A stretch of 64,000 nt of DNA, taken from the NCBI RefSeq assembly GCF_003443655.1, contig NZ_CP031941.1:2475501-2539500 (forward strand), given 5' to 3'. Made by a program: the position numbers and the translations under genes. The notes beneath the pieces are model-generated. The model ran no database searches, was not told the origin of the DNA, and was given only the letters and a program-made list of their open reading frames with translations. Below are positions 1 to 8,662 of this stretch, piece by piece. Origin of the DNA: Nostoc sphaeroides. GTDB taxonomy: Bacteria; Cyanobacteriota; Cyanobacteriia; Cyanobacteriales; Nostocaceae. How positions within the stretch are numbered: position 1 is the first letter of the stretch; each line of letters opens with the position of its first letter.

Positions 1-898
1 CTTGCAACAGAGCAACACTAGCCGTAACTTGAGGCGCTGCAAAACTAGTACCTGTAACCTTATTCACTTTGCCATCTGGATTGAGCAAGGGAATATTATT
101 CCCAGGAGCAACTAAACTGATAGCAGGACGCCCATCAAGATTAAATTCCCTTCCAGCTAGCCTTCCACTCACTCCTTGGTTAGCGCCCGCCAGATTAGCC
201 ACGTCTACTTTATTAAAAACTTTCCCACGGTGGGATGAAAAAGCCACGTTCATTCCGTTAAAATTATCTGTAGGGATGGGAATACCCCCCTTACCCTGGT
301 TGCCTGCGATCGCATACAAAACATCATGAACGCGACTAGACCAGTCAACACATAAAGTTAGTAAAGCATTGCCGTCTAAAGTAGCTTCTGGTCTAGGATC
401 GCGCGTCAGAGGTTCACCAAAACTAAAGTTAATGGCCCGCACATCGCCACCATTTTGTAACGCTATGTGCTGGGCTGATAAGCACTCTTCTGGCTGACCC
501 ATATTTTTAGTGGAACCCACCGCAGACGAATACAGTCGCGCTCCCGGAGCAACCCCCGGCAAAGCTTTGTCTTGACTCACCATCATCCCAGCGACATTGT
601 AAGCGTGGGGGTCAACACCGCTATTTGATTTAGCTGGCCCATTGCGTAAGAACACCGCCGCTAAAGATATAGCGCGATTTTTAGACACCGCCTTATCCCA
701 CCCAAACATTCCAGGCCGGCCAATTTCCACCTGACCAATAGCAACCTTGCGACCGATTAAATTATAAGGAGCTCGGTGTAGCCTCAGAGCATCAATACCA
801 TTAGTTCCTATAGCAGATTCTAAAGCCGAAGCAATTACCGGCGCACTCAAACAAGAAGCACTTAATCCCCAAATTATCCAGGTTAGTTTTTTAGTCAT
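1..898 (-). CDS. S8 (subtilisin-like) serine peptidase, secreted, 3' end cut by window edge
   Basis: The reading frame is open from an ATG at 898 (reverse strand) to the window edge, giving 299 residues without the C-terminus. The N-terminus (to about residue 24) looks like a Sec signal peptide, so the enzyme probably acts outside the cytoplasm. Subtilase landmarks are in order: QVEIG (55-59) at the Asp motif, HAYNVAG with H98, AIAGN with oxyanion-hole N200, and GTSFAAP with nucleophile S285. The residue at the usual catalytic Asp position is Glu (E58); His, Asn and Ser are intact. Family membership is clear from the Ser motif; substrate is unknown. A heptamer repeat array starts 15 bp upstream of the start codon, so the promoter must lie in or beyond it. 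Confidence 0.85.
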   Translation of the reverse strand, partial: MTKKLTWIIWGLSASCLSAPVIASALESAIGTNGIDALRLHRAPYNLIGRKVAIGQVEIGRPGMFGWDKAVSKNRAISLAAVFLRNGPAKSNSGVDPHAYNVAGMMVSQDKALPGVAPGARLYSSAVGSTKNMGQPEECLSAQHIALQNGGDVRAINFSFGEPLTRDPRPEATLDGNALLTLCVDWSSRVHDVLYAIAGNQGKGGIPIPTDNFNGMNVAFSSHRGKVFNKVDVANLAGANQGVSGRLAGREFNLDGRPAISLVAPGNNIPLLNPDGKVNKVTGTSFAAPQVTASVALLQ

Positions 899-912
899 TT
901 GTTATTAGTCAA

Positions 913-1016
913 GAGTTAGGAGTTAGGAGTTAGGAGTTAGGAGTTAGGAGTTAGGAGTTAGGAGTTAGGAGTTAGGAGTTAGGAGTTAGGAGTTAGGAGT
1001 TAGGAGTTAGGAGTTA
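913..1016. repeat. STRR array: GAGTTAG heptamer x 14.9
   Basis: Fourteen perfect head-to-tail copies of the 7-bp unit GAGTTAG, plus six bases of a fifteenth, with no substitutions. Short tandemly repeated heptamers (STRR) are an established feature of heterocystous cyanobacteria. It lies between the divergent S8 peptidase and rpe. The lack of decay suggests a recent or slippage-prone array. Confidence 0.95.
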
Positions 1017-1127
1017 TTATTCTCCCTCATCTCCCCACTCCCAAAAAATCCGGGATCAAAATTATGAGTCTTGCTCAATGTTTTGTTACAATGCTTACAG
1101 ACGAGGACGCTTAAAAATCCACTAGCC

Positions 1128-1835
1128 ATGACCCAAAACCTATCTCAAAAACCCATTGTCATTTCTCCATCTATCCTATCAGCCGATTTTAGTCGTCTGG
1201 GTGATGAAATTCGCGCCGTAGACGCGGCTGGAGCGGATTGGATTCATGTTGATGTCATGGACGGTCGTTTTGTACCTAATATTACAATAGGCCCTCTGAT
1301 TGTGGAGGCGATTCGTCCGGTTACCACCAAGACCCTGGATGTCCACTTGATGATTGTGGAGCCAGAAAAATATGTAGAAGGATTTGCTAAGGCGGGTGCC
1401 GATATTATCTCTGTACACTGCGAGCATAATGCTTCCCCACACCTGCACCGCACCTTGGGGCAAATTAAAGAGCTTGGTAAGAAAGCTGGAGTTGTACTTA
1501 ATCCTGGTAGCCCTCTAGAGCTAATTGAATACGTTCTAGATTTGTGCGATTTAGTACTGATTATGAGCGTCAACCCTGGTTTTGGTGGTCAAAGCTTTAT
1601 CCCTGGTGTATTACCCAAAATCCGCAAGCTGCGTCAAATGTGTGATGAACGCGGTCTTGACCCTTGGATTGAAGTGGATGGAGGACTCAAGGCAAATAAT
1701 ACCTGGCAAGTTTTGGAAGCGGGAGCTAATGCAATTGTCGCCGGTTCAGCTGTATTTAACGCTAAGGATTATGCTGAGGCTATTACATCAATTCGCAATA
1801 GCAAGCGTCCTACGCCAGAATTAGCTAAGGTTTAA
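1128..1835 (+). CDS. rpe: Ribulose-phosphate 3-epimerase
   Basis: Interconverts D-ribulose 5-phosphate and D-xylulose 5-phosphate in the Calvin and pentose phosphate cycles (cytosolic). The 235-residue product has the full family pattern: SPSILSADF near the N-terminus, [12 protein letters not shown] with metal and catalytic residues, [16 protein letters not shown], and EVDGGL near the C-terminus, on a TIM-barrel-length chain. The frame can be read 19 codons further upstream from 1071, but the ATG at 1128 gives the normal family N-terminus ([20 protein letters not shown]) and is preferred. A hairpin with a T-run follows the stop, so the gene is probably monocistronic. Confidence 0.96.
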   Translation: MTQNLSQKPIVISPSILSADFSRLGDEIRAVDAAGADWIHVDVMDGRFVPNITIGPLIVEAIRPVTTKTLDVHLMIVEPEKYVEGFAKAGADIISVHCEHNASPHLHRTLGQIKELGKKAGVVLNPGSPLELIEYVLDLCDLVLIMSVNPGFGGQSFIPGVLPKIRKLRQMCDERGLDPWIEVDGGLKANNTWQVLEAGANAIVAGSAVFNAKDYAEAITSIRNSKRPTPELAKV

Positions 1836-1867
1836 TTCATTTTTGGATTAATTATTCTCTACAAAAA

Positions 1868-1899
1868 GTAGGGTGGGCAAATTGTCTACCCTATTTTTA
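1868..1899 (+). terminator. Rho-independent terminator of rpe
   Basis: Stem TAGGGT/ACCCTA (1869-1874 with 1888-1893) followed by TTTTTATTT, 33 bp after the rpe stop. Confidence 0.7.
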
Positions 1900-1907
1900 T
1901 TTACACA

Positions 1908-1945
1908 TAAAAAAACTGGAAGCTATTCAAGTTTTGAACTTCCAG
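1908..1945 (-). terminator. Terminator-like hairpin reading leftward
   Basis: On the reverse strand CTGGAAG ... CTTCCAG (1916-1922 with 1939-1945) is followed by a run of seven T. It would end leftward transcripts from the degraded gene at 2117-2335. Confidence 0.6.
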
Positions 1946-2116
1946 TAGTTGCTATATAAATTGAAAATTTAGAAAGCAGAGATAATCCAGGTTGGGAGGA
2001 ATAGGATTACAATAGTCGAAAGAGAAGCGTATGACCTACTAGTTCTACTAGCCACGACAACGATTTTACCGTCACTTTTCTGTTTCCGTTCCTGTTATTG
2101 GTGTTAAGCGTTTGCT

Positions 2117-2335
2117 TTATTTAACTAAAGCAACACCAACCACAGGATAGAAAGTTTTATAAGCATTACTCACATCGTCTGCAGTCGATGAAAGCTGTGT
2201 AAAATTTGGATTGGGGGAATCCACCTCCCCAAATTCTCTTTGCTGAGACTTCCTCAGAAAAAGAACCACCAGCAGCAACGGTTCTATCGTTGGTCTTGGT
2301 ATAAGTAAGTCGGCGCAAATAATCATCACTGGTTT
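2117..2335 (-). pseudogene. Frameshifted small gene of unknown function
   Basis: Two overlapping reverse-strand frames each look protein-like for part of the length. The upstream frame reads TSDDYLRRLTYTKTNDRT ... GGFPQSKFYTAFID; the downstream frame reads TADDVSNAYKTFYPVVGVA and ends at a stop at 2117. Joined by one frameshift near 2190 they give a continuous polypeptide of about 70 residues. The 5' side is interrupted by a 32-bp palindrome (2336-2367), beyond which no sensible N-terminus is seen. I do not recognise the family. A sequencing error could explain the frameshift but not the missing start. Confidence 0.4.
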
Positions 2336-2367
2336 GTAGTTGCGGTTTAGCGCTAAAGCGCAACTAC
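2336..2367. repeat. 32-bp near-perfect palindrome (REP-like)
   Basis: The arms start GTAGTTGCG and end CGCAACTAC around a central TTAGCGCTAA, with one mismatched pair. It would form a long hairpin and sits at the edge of the degraded gene. Confidence 0.7.
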
Positions 2368-2746
2368 GAGCCAAATACAGATATTTTACTTTTCGTTACA
2401 TAGTTTGGTTTTTCTCGCCGACCTACTTAGGAGTTATTTACTCCATGAAATGCTGACTAGTTTTGTAATCAGTTTGATTTATTTCATAGTCAGAACTAAT
2501 CATTGATTTTATTTATTAAAATTAACTTGCTTGCCGCTAATCACCTCTATTTTGGTTGAAGTTGTAGTTGTTATTAGTTTACCAATATCATCAGTATATA
2601 TTTGCCATTTTGGCAGATTTTTAAGAAAAATATCAAATTAATCACTGCTATAGAAAACCTACCATGCTAAGAATTTTAAATTAGCATAGTAGGCTCTCAG
2701 ACACTCAATCAACTCTAGGGCAGAATCTCTGGATTCCAAATTTTTT

Positions 2747-3163
2747 TTAATTGACTCCACAGCGTTTCAAGGAAATATCTTGGCTGCCTTCTGGTTTTAA
2801 TGGCGATTTCCTTGATTGATGTTCGTTAATTGGCTGTCCCAATCTCTGGTCTAAACTACCACCACGAATTTCTGTTTTTTGCTTTCCAACCACTTCAAGA
2901 TAAGCAGGTCTTGAATCTTTCAGCATTTTTATATTTTCATTTTGCTGTTGTTTTGTTCTGTTGGTTTGATTTTCTTTGAGCAATCGATTGTAGGTACGGT
3001 ACGGAATGTAATGGAGAGGATTATAACCAGCAAAACGTAGCATTAAAACACATGCCCAGGAGTACTTTCCAGCAATAATTGCTTCAACTACTTTGTCAAA
3101 TTGTTGAGCCTTGACTGTTGTATCTAAGTTACTACTAATACCAGCAATGTCTTGATTCATCAT
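2747..3163 (-). CDS. hetP: HetP-family heterocyst commitment protein
   Basis: The first ~70 residues match the conserved HetP domain: [19 protein letters not shown] followed by [19 protein letters not shown]. The C-terminal half is polar and low-complexity, as usual for this family. HetP and its paralogues control irreversible commitment to heterocyst differentiation in Anabaena. From sequence alone I cannot say whether this is HetP itself or one of the paralogues. Two ATGs (3163 and 3160) are possible starts; the first is given. The gene stands alone with a long AT-rich upstream region (3164-5060). Confidence 0.85.
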   Translation of the reverse strand: MMNQDIAGISSNLDTTVKAQQFDKVVEAIIAGKYSWACVLMLRFAGYNPLHYIPYRTYNRLLKENQTNRTKQQQNENIKMLKDSRPAYLEVVGKQKTEIRGGSLDQRLGQPINEHQSRKSPLKPEGSQDISLKRCGVN

Positions 3164-4331
3164 AGTGTTTAGTTATCTTGGATGAAGTAAACTAGTTAAC
3201 TTTCTGCGATTGTTGCTGTTTCAATTGAGGTTTAAAAACTACATTTGACCTGATGATTTTTTTCATGAACTAACCTTTGATTAAAAACAATCAAGTTTTT
3301 AATCAAGCTTGTTGGCTGCTCAGTCCTAACTATCCAGATTCCCTCCGATGAATTGAGGAAACTGTGCTTATAGCTTGTTAGTAAGTCAAAGGTAAAAATT
3401 TATCTTTTGTCTTATCATCTGACTGGTAGGACAAAAGTCTCGGCGTAGCTCTTGGTAGATGCAGTTTTGTCCTCTGAAACTTTCTCAACTCCTAATTCAA
3501 TAAACTTTCTCTGTTAAAACGCCTGTATTTCTTACTACTGCTTAATTAAGCATTTTCCGGCAAGTTTTCATATTTTTTCTAGTAGTGGGAAAAATTTATT
3601 TATCTTTGAGCTTTAACAACGCCATTCGTATTTATACTATTTTTTGTCGTTAATGTCATCTACTAAGTTAGTAGATTTTTAAGCTAAATTTACTGAATGT
3701 ATTTAGATACGTACTTGCAGATTGTGCAACTTTTAATTTTGTCCTCCTTTGCTAATTCATGAGGGGTCTGACCCCCCATGCAATCTCAATTTAAACCCTT
3801 TATTATGGTCGAGTCACTAGAAAATACTACCATTAACTATAATGTAAAACAACTTCTAAAAATAGTAAAATGAAAATAATAAAAAACGTTCGTAGCTATA
3901 GCATTGAACATATTTTTTAATAAGTTCAATTAGATAATTATATTTATTACCCTCATATTTCTTGATTTACAAGGAATCCAGCTTTAGCCTATTTAAATAA
4001 AATTACTGTAAATTGAGCGTGAATTACTTTATCATTATCAGTTAGTAATCACAGATAGCTTAGTTTTGAAAATAATACTGGTTAGCAATAATAGAGATAG
4101 CTAGTTTTAATTATCATCAATATAATCAAGTAAAACACTTATAGCAAGATGGTTTTACTAAAAAGTATGTAGCGACTTAAGCCGTGAGAATATTAGAATA
4201 TTTAGTAATATAGATTAAGTTAACTAACACATAATATTGTTAAGTTTATTCAGCAGTAACTTCTATGTGTCTTAATCTTGAAAAGGTTTATAAAGTTGAG
4301 ATTACGGATGCTCTGGCAGTTAGGCTAAATG

Positions 4332-4424
4332 CTAGTAAAAACTACCAATTATTATGAGTTCGTGATCAGTGCCTTGTTCAACAAGAATATCTCGGTCTAG
4401 AATAAAGATATAGTCGGCATAGAG
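4332..4424 (-). pseudogene. Remnant of an ABC transporter ATPase C-terminus
   Basis: The reverse strand reads LYADYIFILDRDILVEQGTD then HELIIIGSFY and a stop. This matches the segment after the H-loop of ABC exporter ATPases (typically ADxIxVLdxGxivExGxHxEL...GgxY). No Walker or signature motif is found upstream, where the frame soon hits a stop. It is therefore a short fragment of a lost gene. Confidence 0.55.
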
Positions 4425-4673
4425 TAGTCTTGAATTCTCAATCCTTCAACTCTTACCATTACTGAAATTTTCCTTCGCTTCCGGAAACACTCGGAAAATA
4501 AAATCACAAATCTAAACTCTGCTTTCTCAGATAAAGACCAATACGGTTGGGTTAAGGTTAAAACTTTTTGTCAAAGTCAATTTTTTTAACGACTTACGCA
4601 AAAAGGCAGTGAAAGCCTTGATTTACTGTAAGGGCAATTCATGAATTACCTTTACATTTCGTACCTTATGGGT

Positions 4674-4775
4674 CAATACCGTTCATTTAAGCCCAAAAAC
4701 CTTGGTAAAGACGCGAAATTTCGCGTCTCTACAGGTTTAAAATCAGTACCACAAATCCTTAACTGAACTGTATTG
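4674..4775. mobile_element. MITE (CAATAC family), copy A, 102 bp
   Basis: Terminal inverted repeats CAATACCGTTCATTTAAG and CTTAACTGAACTGTATTG enclose a palindrome GACGCGAAATTTCGCGTC. The element is flanked on both sides by the 10-bp direct repeat CCTTATGGGT (4664-4673 and 4776-4785), a target-site duplication. It is nearly the reverse complement of copy B at 54383-54484. No coding capacity. Confidence 0.85.
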
Positions 4776-5060
4776 CCTTATGGGTAAGTCCTATTTTTAA
4801 CGAACCGCAGAGGCGCAGAGGACACAGAGAAAATGCTTAATCTAAGCGTATTGTTATAAGCTGTTACGTATACAATTTGCACTATCAGGGCGGGCAAGAT
4901 GCCCACCCCACAATCATATTGAAAAGAATATTAGTGCAAATTAAAGGCACAACAGCTTAAAAGCTTGTTCTAGATTTGCTTTCACCTTGAGTTGACACGC
5001 AATGATAGCTGTGCGCCCCTACGTGTGTCGCAGCAAAACGAGAGCCGCTTTGATGGCAAA

Positions 5061-7484
5061 TTAATTAATAACTAAGTAAATGCCCCAAATTGCCATTGCC
5101 CGTAAGTAAGTGCTAGCGCGGAAAGTACCAGCTGCGGTGATAGCTTCAGGGGTGCGAAATTGCAGACCATTGTCATAAATTTGCTGCACCACAGCTTGCG
5201 TCAACTTAAACGCTTCATCTTTCATTCCCATTTGCACAAGAAAAGCCGCCAGCCCAAAGTTTATCCCTGTCCAGACTTCTAGGGGATGAGTAGCTTTAGG
5301 GTTTTCTGGTGAACCGTCAGGACGAACACCATTAGCAGCACCCAACTCACCATTGCAGAATTTCAAAAAGCACGCTTCATAAACAGTTTTTAGGGCAGAG
5401 AGAGTGCGATCGCTCGGTACAATATCTGGTAAGTCCAGCAGACGAGCATAAAATTGTCCGCACAATTGATCTGCCATGACTACATCGGAACCACTTTCAC
5501 TATCAAGTTTGTAATATTGCCCATTCCAGAGTTTTTCTTGGTAGATAGGTAGAGATTGTTGTAACCAAGTTTCATAAGTGGACTTTTGCGCCGCCAATGC
5601 TGTGTCACCTGTCTGGTAAGTTAATAAAATATCGCTAATTGCGATCGCACTTTCTAGCGCCGCCAACCACAACCCACCACAATAGGCGCTGACACCCTGT
5701 AACCGCCAATCATCAAAGGTTTGATCTGGCGCACCCGAATTTTCGGGAATCCCATCGCCATCAAGGTCAAAAGTTTTCAGGTAGTCGAGGGTTTGAACGA
5801 TCGCATCCCAGCAATCTGCTAAGAATTCTACATCATCAGCACCTGTGAGCAAAAAATCACGGTATACTTGCAAGACAAAATCACTACCCAAATCTTTCCA
5901 CAAGTTGCAGTCTTGATAGCTGGTGTAGTTGGTTTTCTCCCATACGTGTTCATTTGGTGCGCCTAAATCGTGGGGTGTTGCACCTACGACTTTACGAACT
6001 GCGATCGGGCTTTCTGCCTTAATTGTCATATAATAGCCAATTATCCTGGGTGTATCATCACTTTGAGGAATCGCCCTTGCAAATGCCCGCATTACCGACT
6101 TTTCTAGTTCTGGAAACAGCATCAGTAGGGCAAAAGAGCCGTATAATCGCACATCTAGACTTTCATACCAACGGTAATCTAGGCATTCCAGCACCGCAAA
6201 CTGACCGATGGGGTCAAGTTCTGATGCTGCACTCCAGAGAGTACCGCCGCTAGTGAGGTCATAAAGCTCATTAAATAGAGCCATTTTAAACCAGTTGGGT
6301 AAATCTTCCCGGTCGAGAATCGGTTTTTGCCAAGCTTGAATTTGCGATCGCCAGCTTTGATATTCTTGTAGTGCAGTCGATGCGATCGCCCAAGCATTGT
6401 TACCACTCTTATCAAAAAAATCTGTATATCTGCGGTAATAATCAACCCCAGCAGCAAATTCTGTGATCGGCAAATCCCAAGCTAGAACAAAGGGGATTTC
6501 GAGAGTTTCGCCTGGTTGGAGAGTGAAACGAAGTGCGATGCCTGCGGCCGGCGTAGCCATCGCAGCCCCTAATTGTTCACCTTCTGCAACTGGATTTGCA
6601 TCTATATAATTAGGCAAAGAACCATCTTTTGCAAAGCTTTGCCACACCTCATCACCCGTACCATCAGGATTCCATCGGCTGTGATGAAATACTTCCACCT
6701 GGGGATGCTTAACTGTAGCAATACACCAAGTTCCGTCACCTTCTTGCAAAGCATCACTACCAACCCGACCTAAAACACAGCCAAACTGTTGTGTATTTTC
6801 AACTATTTGGTTATAGTTTCCTTGACTTTCGCCCCAGCGCGGTTGGTATTCGTAAACCGGACTACCATCATCGCGCACCCGCACTTGAGGGGATTTTAGA
6901 GCATTTGTAAACCAGCCCACCATATTTTGCCAAGTCAGCATAATGCTAAGAGTAATGGGCGCATCTGTGGGGTTGTGGGCATTCCAGAGGAATATTGCCA
7001 CAGGGTAGCTAGTTTCTTGATAATTACCTGCCCAGATTGGGGAAAACTGTTCACAAGTCAACTGTGCTTGAAATATATTTTCATACACAAACCAGCTACG
7101 TGGATATAGTGCGTGATAATTACCCGTCCCTTGTGTGGCGGGAAGTGTCGGATACCATTGCCAAGCTTTGAGAGTGCCATCATCGGGCGCTTGGGTAGAT
7201 AAAGCGTAGGCTTGGGAAGATGTGCTATTGGATTCAAACACACTGAATTGGCAAGCGGGAATGTTTTTGAAGGTATGTTCACCGCCATCGATGTGCCACA
7301 GGTTAAAATCTCCCCGTGAAGAACGACCGATGCAACCTGCACCAAAGCCACCTAAAGGCATACCATGCCAAGGGCCATCATCGATATTACTTGCGTAGCG
7401 GACGGTATAAGGTTTGTCCCAGCCTAAGCCGATGGGACGGCTCCAAGTGCAAGAAGGAATTTTGGGAGAGAGTTGATTTGTCAT
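5061..7484 (-). CDS. GH116 family beta-glucosidase (GBA2-like)
   Basis: Predicted retaining glycoside hydrolase acting on beta-glucosides or glucosylated lipids. The 807 residues cover the two-domain GH116 architecture: an N-terminal beta-sandwich starting near GMPLGGFGAGCIGRSSRGDF (residues ~42-62) and a C-terminal (alpha/alpha)6 barrel. The family's catalytic regions are present: LECLDYRWYESLDVRLYGS near 430-450, which holds the nucleophile Glu region, and SGAPDQTFDDW near 580-596, which holds the acid/base Asp, followed by AYCGGLWLAA. No signal peptide is seen, so it is probably cytoplasmic. A palindromic repeat (about 6541-6566) lies in frame, encoding part of AAMATPAAGIA. It is monocistronic and divergent from the gene at 7653. 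Confidence 0.9.
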   Translation of the reverse strand: MTNQLSPKIPSCTWSRPIGLGWDKPYTVRYASNIDDGPWHGMPLGGFGAGCIGRSSRGDFNLWHIDGGEHTFKNIPACQFSVFESNSTSSQAYALSTQAPDDGTLKAWQWYPTLPATQGTGNYHALYPRSWFVYENIFQAQLTCEQFSPIWAGNYQETSYPVAIFLWNAHNPTDAPITLSIMLTWQNMVGWFTNALKSPQVRVRDDGSPVYEYQPRWGESQGNYNQIVENTQQFGCVLGRVGSDALQEGDGTWCIATVKHPQVEVFHHSRWNPDGTGDEVWQSFAKDGSLPNYIDANPVAEGEQLGAAMATPAAGIALRFTLQPGETLEIPFVLAWDLPITEFAAGVDYYRRYTDFFDKSGNNAWAIASTALQEYQSWRSQIQAWQKPILDREDLPNWFKMALFNELYDLTSGGTLWSAASELDPIGQFAVLECLDYRWYESLDVRLYGSFALLMLFPELEKSVMRAFARAIPQSDDTPRIIGYYMTIKAESPIAVRKVVGATPHDLGAPNEHVWEKTNYTSYQDCNLWKDLGSDFVLQVYRDFLLTGADDVEFLADCWDAIVQTLDYLKTFDLDGDGIPENSGAPDQTFDDWRLQGVSAYCGGLWLAALESAIAISDILLTYQTGDTALAAQKSTYETWLQQSLPIYQEKLWNGQYYKLDSESGSDVVMADQLCGQFYARLLDLPDIVPSDRTLSALKTVYEACFLKFCNGELGAANGVRPDGSPENPKATHPLEVWTGINFGLAAFLVQMGMKDEAFKLTQAVVQQIYDNGLQFRTPEAITAAGTFRASTYLRAMAIWGIYLVIN
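6541..6566. repeat. Palindromic insertion inside the GH116 gene
   Basis: GCGATGCCTGCGGCCGGCG followed by TAGCCATCGC, a GC-rich imperfect palindrome bounded by GCGAT/ATCGC. It resembles dispersed intergenic repeats in this window (about 34110, 40760, 49560). It keeps the reading frame and adds an Ala-rich loop. Confidence 0.5.
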
Positions 7485-7561
7485 CGCCTAATGTTACAGC
7501 GTGCGGTTACGTCAATGAAGACTAGCGCGATGTGCGATTTTTCTCAAGGGGCACAACGATC

Positions 7562-7590
7562 TAAGGGCACGGCATTGCCATGCCCTTATT
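7562..7590. repeat. REP palindrome (GGGCAcGGCATTGCC type)
   Basis: TAAGGGCACGGCATTGCC ATGCCCTTA palindrome between the divergent genes at 7484 and 7653; same family as the copies around the RAYT gene. Confidence 0.7.
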
Positions 7591-7652
7591 TGGTAATTTT
7601 GTTGTATATGTGGGCACTCTAAAATTAAGCAACATACTGGAGACTAATTTCT

Positions 7653-8126
7653 ATGTCCACAGCCCCAATTAGTGCAACACTAGCGCCATTAGAGAGAGAT
7701 GCTGTATTGCAAGCGATCGCTACCATTAAAGAAAAGCTACCATTTTTGATTGATTTAACTAACGAGGAGCGGAAAGCTTTACCCAAGATGGGAGATAAAA
7801 GCCGCGCCTTTGTAAGTAAAGCATTGGAGGTGGCGACACAGAACCCAGAGTTTTTGCCGCGATCGTTTGACCTCGATGAGATGCGGAAAGACGTACAATT
7901 ATTTGAAGCTTTGTATCCAGTATTGCTGTCTTTGTCACAATTACAAGAGTTGGTGGATGATACATCTCTAGCAGTGGGTAGTGAAGCTTATGCAGCCGCG
8001 TTGCAGGTGTATAACTATGCCAAAGCTAGTGGACAAGGCGCTGGTTTAGATGGAGTAGTTGAGGAAATGGGGCAACGGTTCGCCCGTAAATCTCGGAAAG
8101 TCAAGCCTCAAGCCGCAGCGTTGTAG
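7653..8126 (+). CDS. Conserved hypothetical protein, helical, cytoplasmic
   Basis: A 157-residue protein without signal peptide, membrane segment or recognised catalytic motif. It is predicted mostly helical; the middle part (NPEFLPRSFDLDEMRKDVQL) and the Ala/Gly-rich end (AYAAALQVYNYAKASGQGAG) suggest a helical bundle. A GGAGAC sequence lies 11 bp before the ATG. It is divergent from the GH116 gene and followed by repeat-rich DNA, so context gives no function. Codon use and length support a real gene. Confidence 0.75.
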   Translation: MSTAPISATLAPLERDAVLQAIATIKEKLPFLIDLTNEERKALPKMGDKSRAFVSKALEVATQNPEFLPRSFDLDEMRKDVQLFEALYPVLLSLSQLQELVDDTSLAVGSEAYAAALQVYNYAKASGQGAGLDGVVEEMGQRFARKSRKVKPQAAAL

Positions 8127-8236
8127 AAAATAGCTCGGTGATTGCACTTCTAAGGTGCAATGTTGAGGTTCAGAACTCGGATGTTGGAGTAAATTGCTCG
8201 GCGTTCCGAGTTCTGAACTCGGAACTTCATGCTTAC

Positions 8237-8347
8237 AACAGCAACATCCGAGATCCAAAGGTGAATGATGGTGAGTGGAAGGCGATCGCTCGTCCTTTGA
8301 ACAGCAACATCCGAGATCCAAACGTAAATGATGGTGAATAAAAGGCG
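8237..8347. repeat. Direct repeat, 63-bp period, two copies
   Basis: AACAGCAACATCCGAGATCC followed by AAAnGTnAATGATGGTGA begins at 8237 and again at 8300. A related sequence (GAACTCGGAACTT ... AATGATGGTGAATCAA) lies at about 10330-10395, where it spans the start codon of the UPF0182 gene. Confidence 0.75.
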
Positions 8348-8410
8348 AATTTTTTCCTTAATATTCTCTCTTGATAAACCTAAAAAATCAAGCCACCACA
8401 AATATCTAAC

Positions 8411-8436
8411 GTAGGGGCACGGCAATGCCGTGCCCT
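8411..8436. repeat. REP palindrome upstream of RAYT (1)
   Basis: GTAGGGGCACGGCAATGCCG TGCCCT palindrome, arms GGGCACGGCA/TGCCGTGCCC. Confidence 0.85.
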
Positions 8437-8560
8437 CATAGAAATGTTCACCACCGCCAAGAATTTATTTGTAATTTTTTATAGAGGAATTAGCATTATT
8501 TAAATGTAATAGGTGCTGGATGGAAAAATATTATTTATCGTTGAGATGCGAAATTTCTTG

Positions 8561-8588
8561 GAGGGCAAGGCATTGCCTTGCCCCTACG
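8561..8588. repeat. REP palindrome upstream of RAYT (2)
   Basis: GAGGGCAAGGCATTGCCTTG CCCCTACG, the same family with an A/T change in the arms. Confidence 0.85.
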
Positions 8589-8662
8589 TTATTTTTATGG
8601 GGTGAAGGTAAAAATCAACATTAAAATAAATAAAAAATTATCATAAATAAATATAGAAAATT

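Larger units (their letters stand above)
3164..5060. other. 1.9-kb gene-poor interval upstream of hetP
   Basis: No credible intact gene. It is AT-rich up to about 4290, then holds an ABC-transporter remnant (4332-4424), a region with dispersed repeats (about 4593-4795) carrying a MITE (4674-4775), a dispersed repeat beginning CGAACCGCAGAGGCGCAGAG (about 4801), a GGGCGGGCAAGATGCCCACCCC hairpin (about 4889-4909) and a TTGAGTTGACACGCAATG composite-repeat end (about 4987). Controls for hetP are expected in the first few hundred bases, but no specific binding site could be identified. Confidence 0.6.
8127..8662. other. Repeat-filled intergenic region between a hypothetical gene and RAYT
   Basis: It contains inverted arms AACTCGGATGTTGG/CCGAGTTCTGAACTCGG (8170-8222), a 63-bp tandem unit present twice (starts 8237 and 8300, each with GCAACATCCGAGATCCAAA and AATGATGGTGA), and two REP palindromes (8411-8436, 8561-8588). 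No gene is supported. Confidence 0.75.

Noticed and set aside
913..1016. CRISPR-like array
   Set aside because: Units are 7 bp with no spacers, so this is an STRR.
2010..2100. Reverse-strand segment QERKQKSDGKIVVVASRTS... as part of the broken gene
   Set aside because: Protein-like for about 40 codons, but separated by stops from the 2117 frame and not recognisable; too weak to call.
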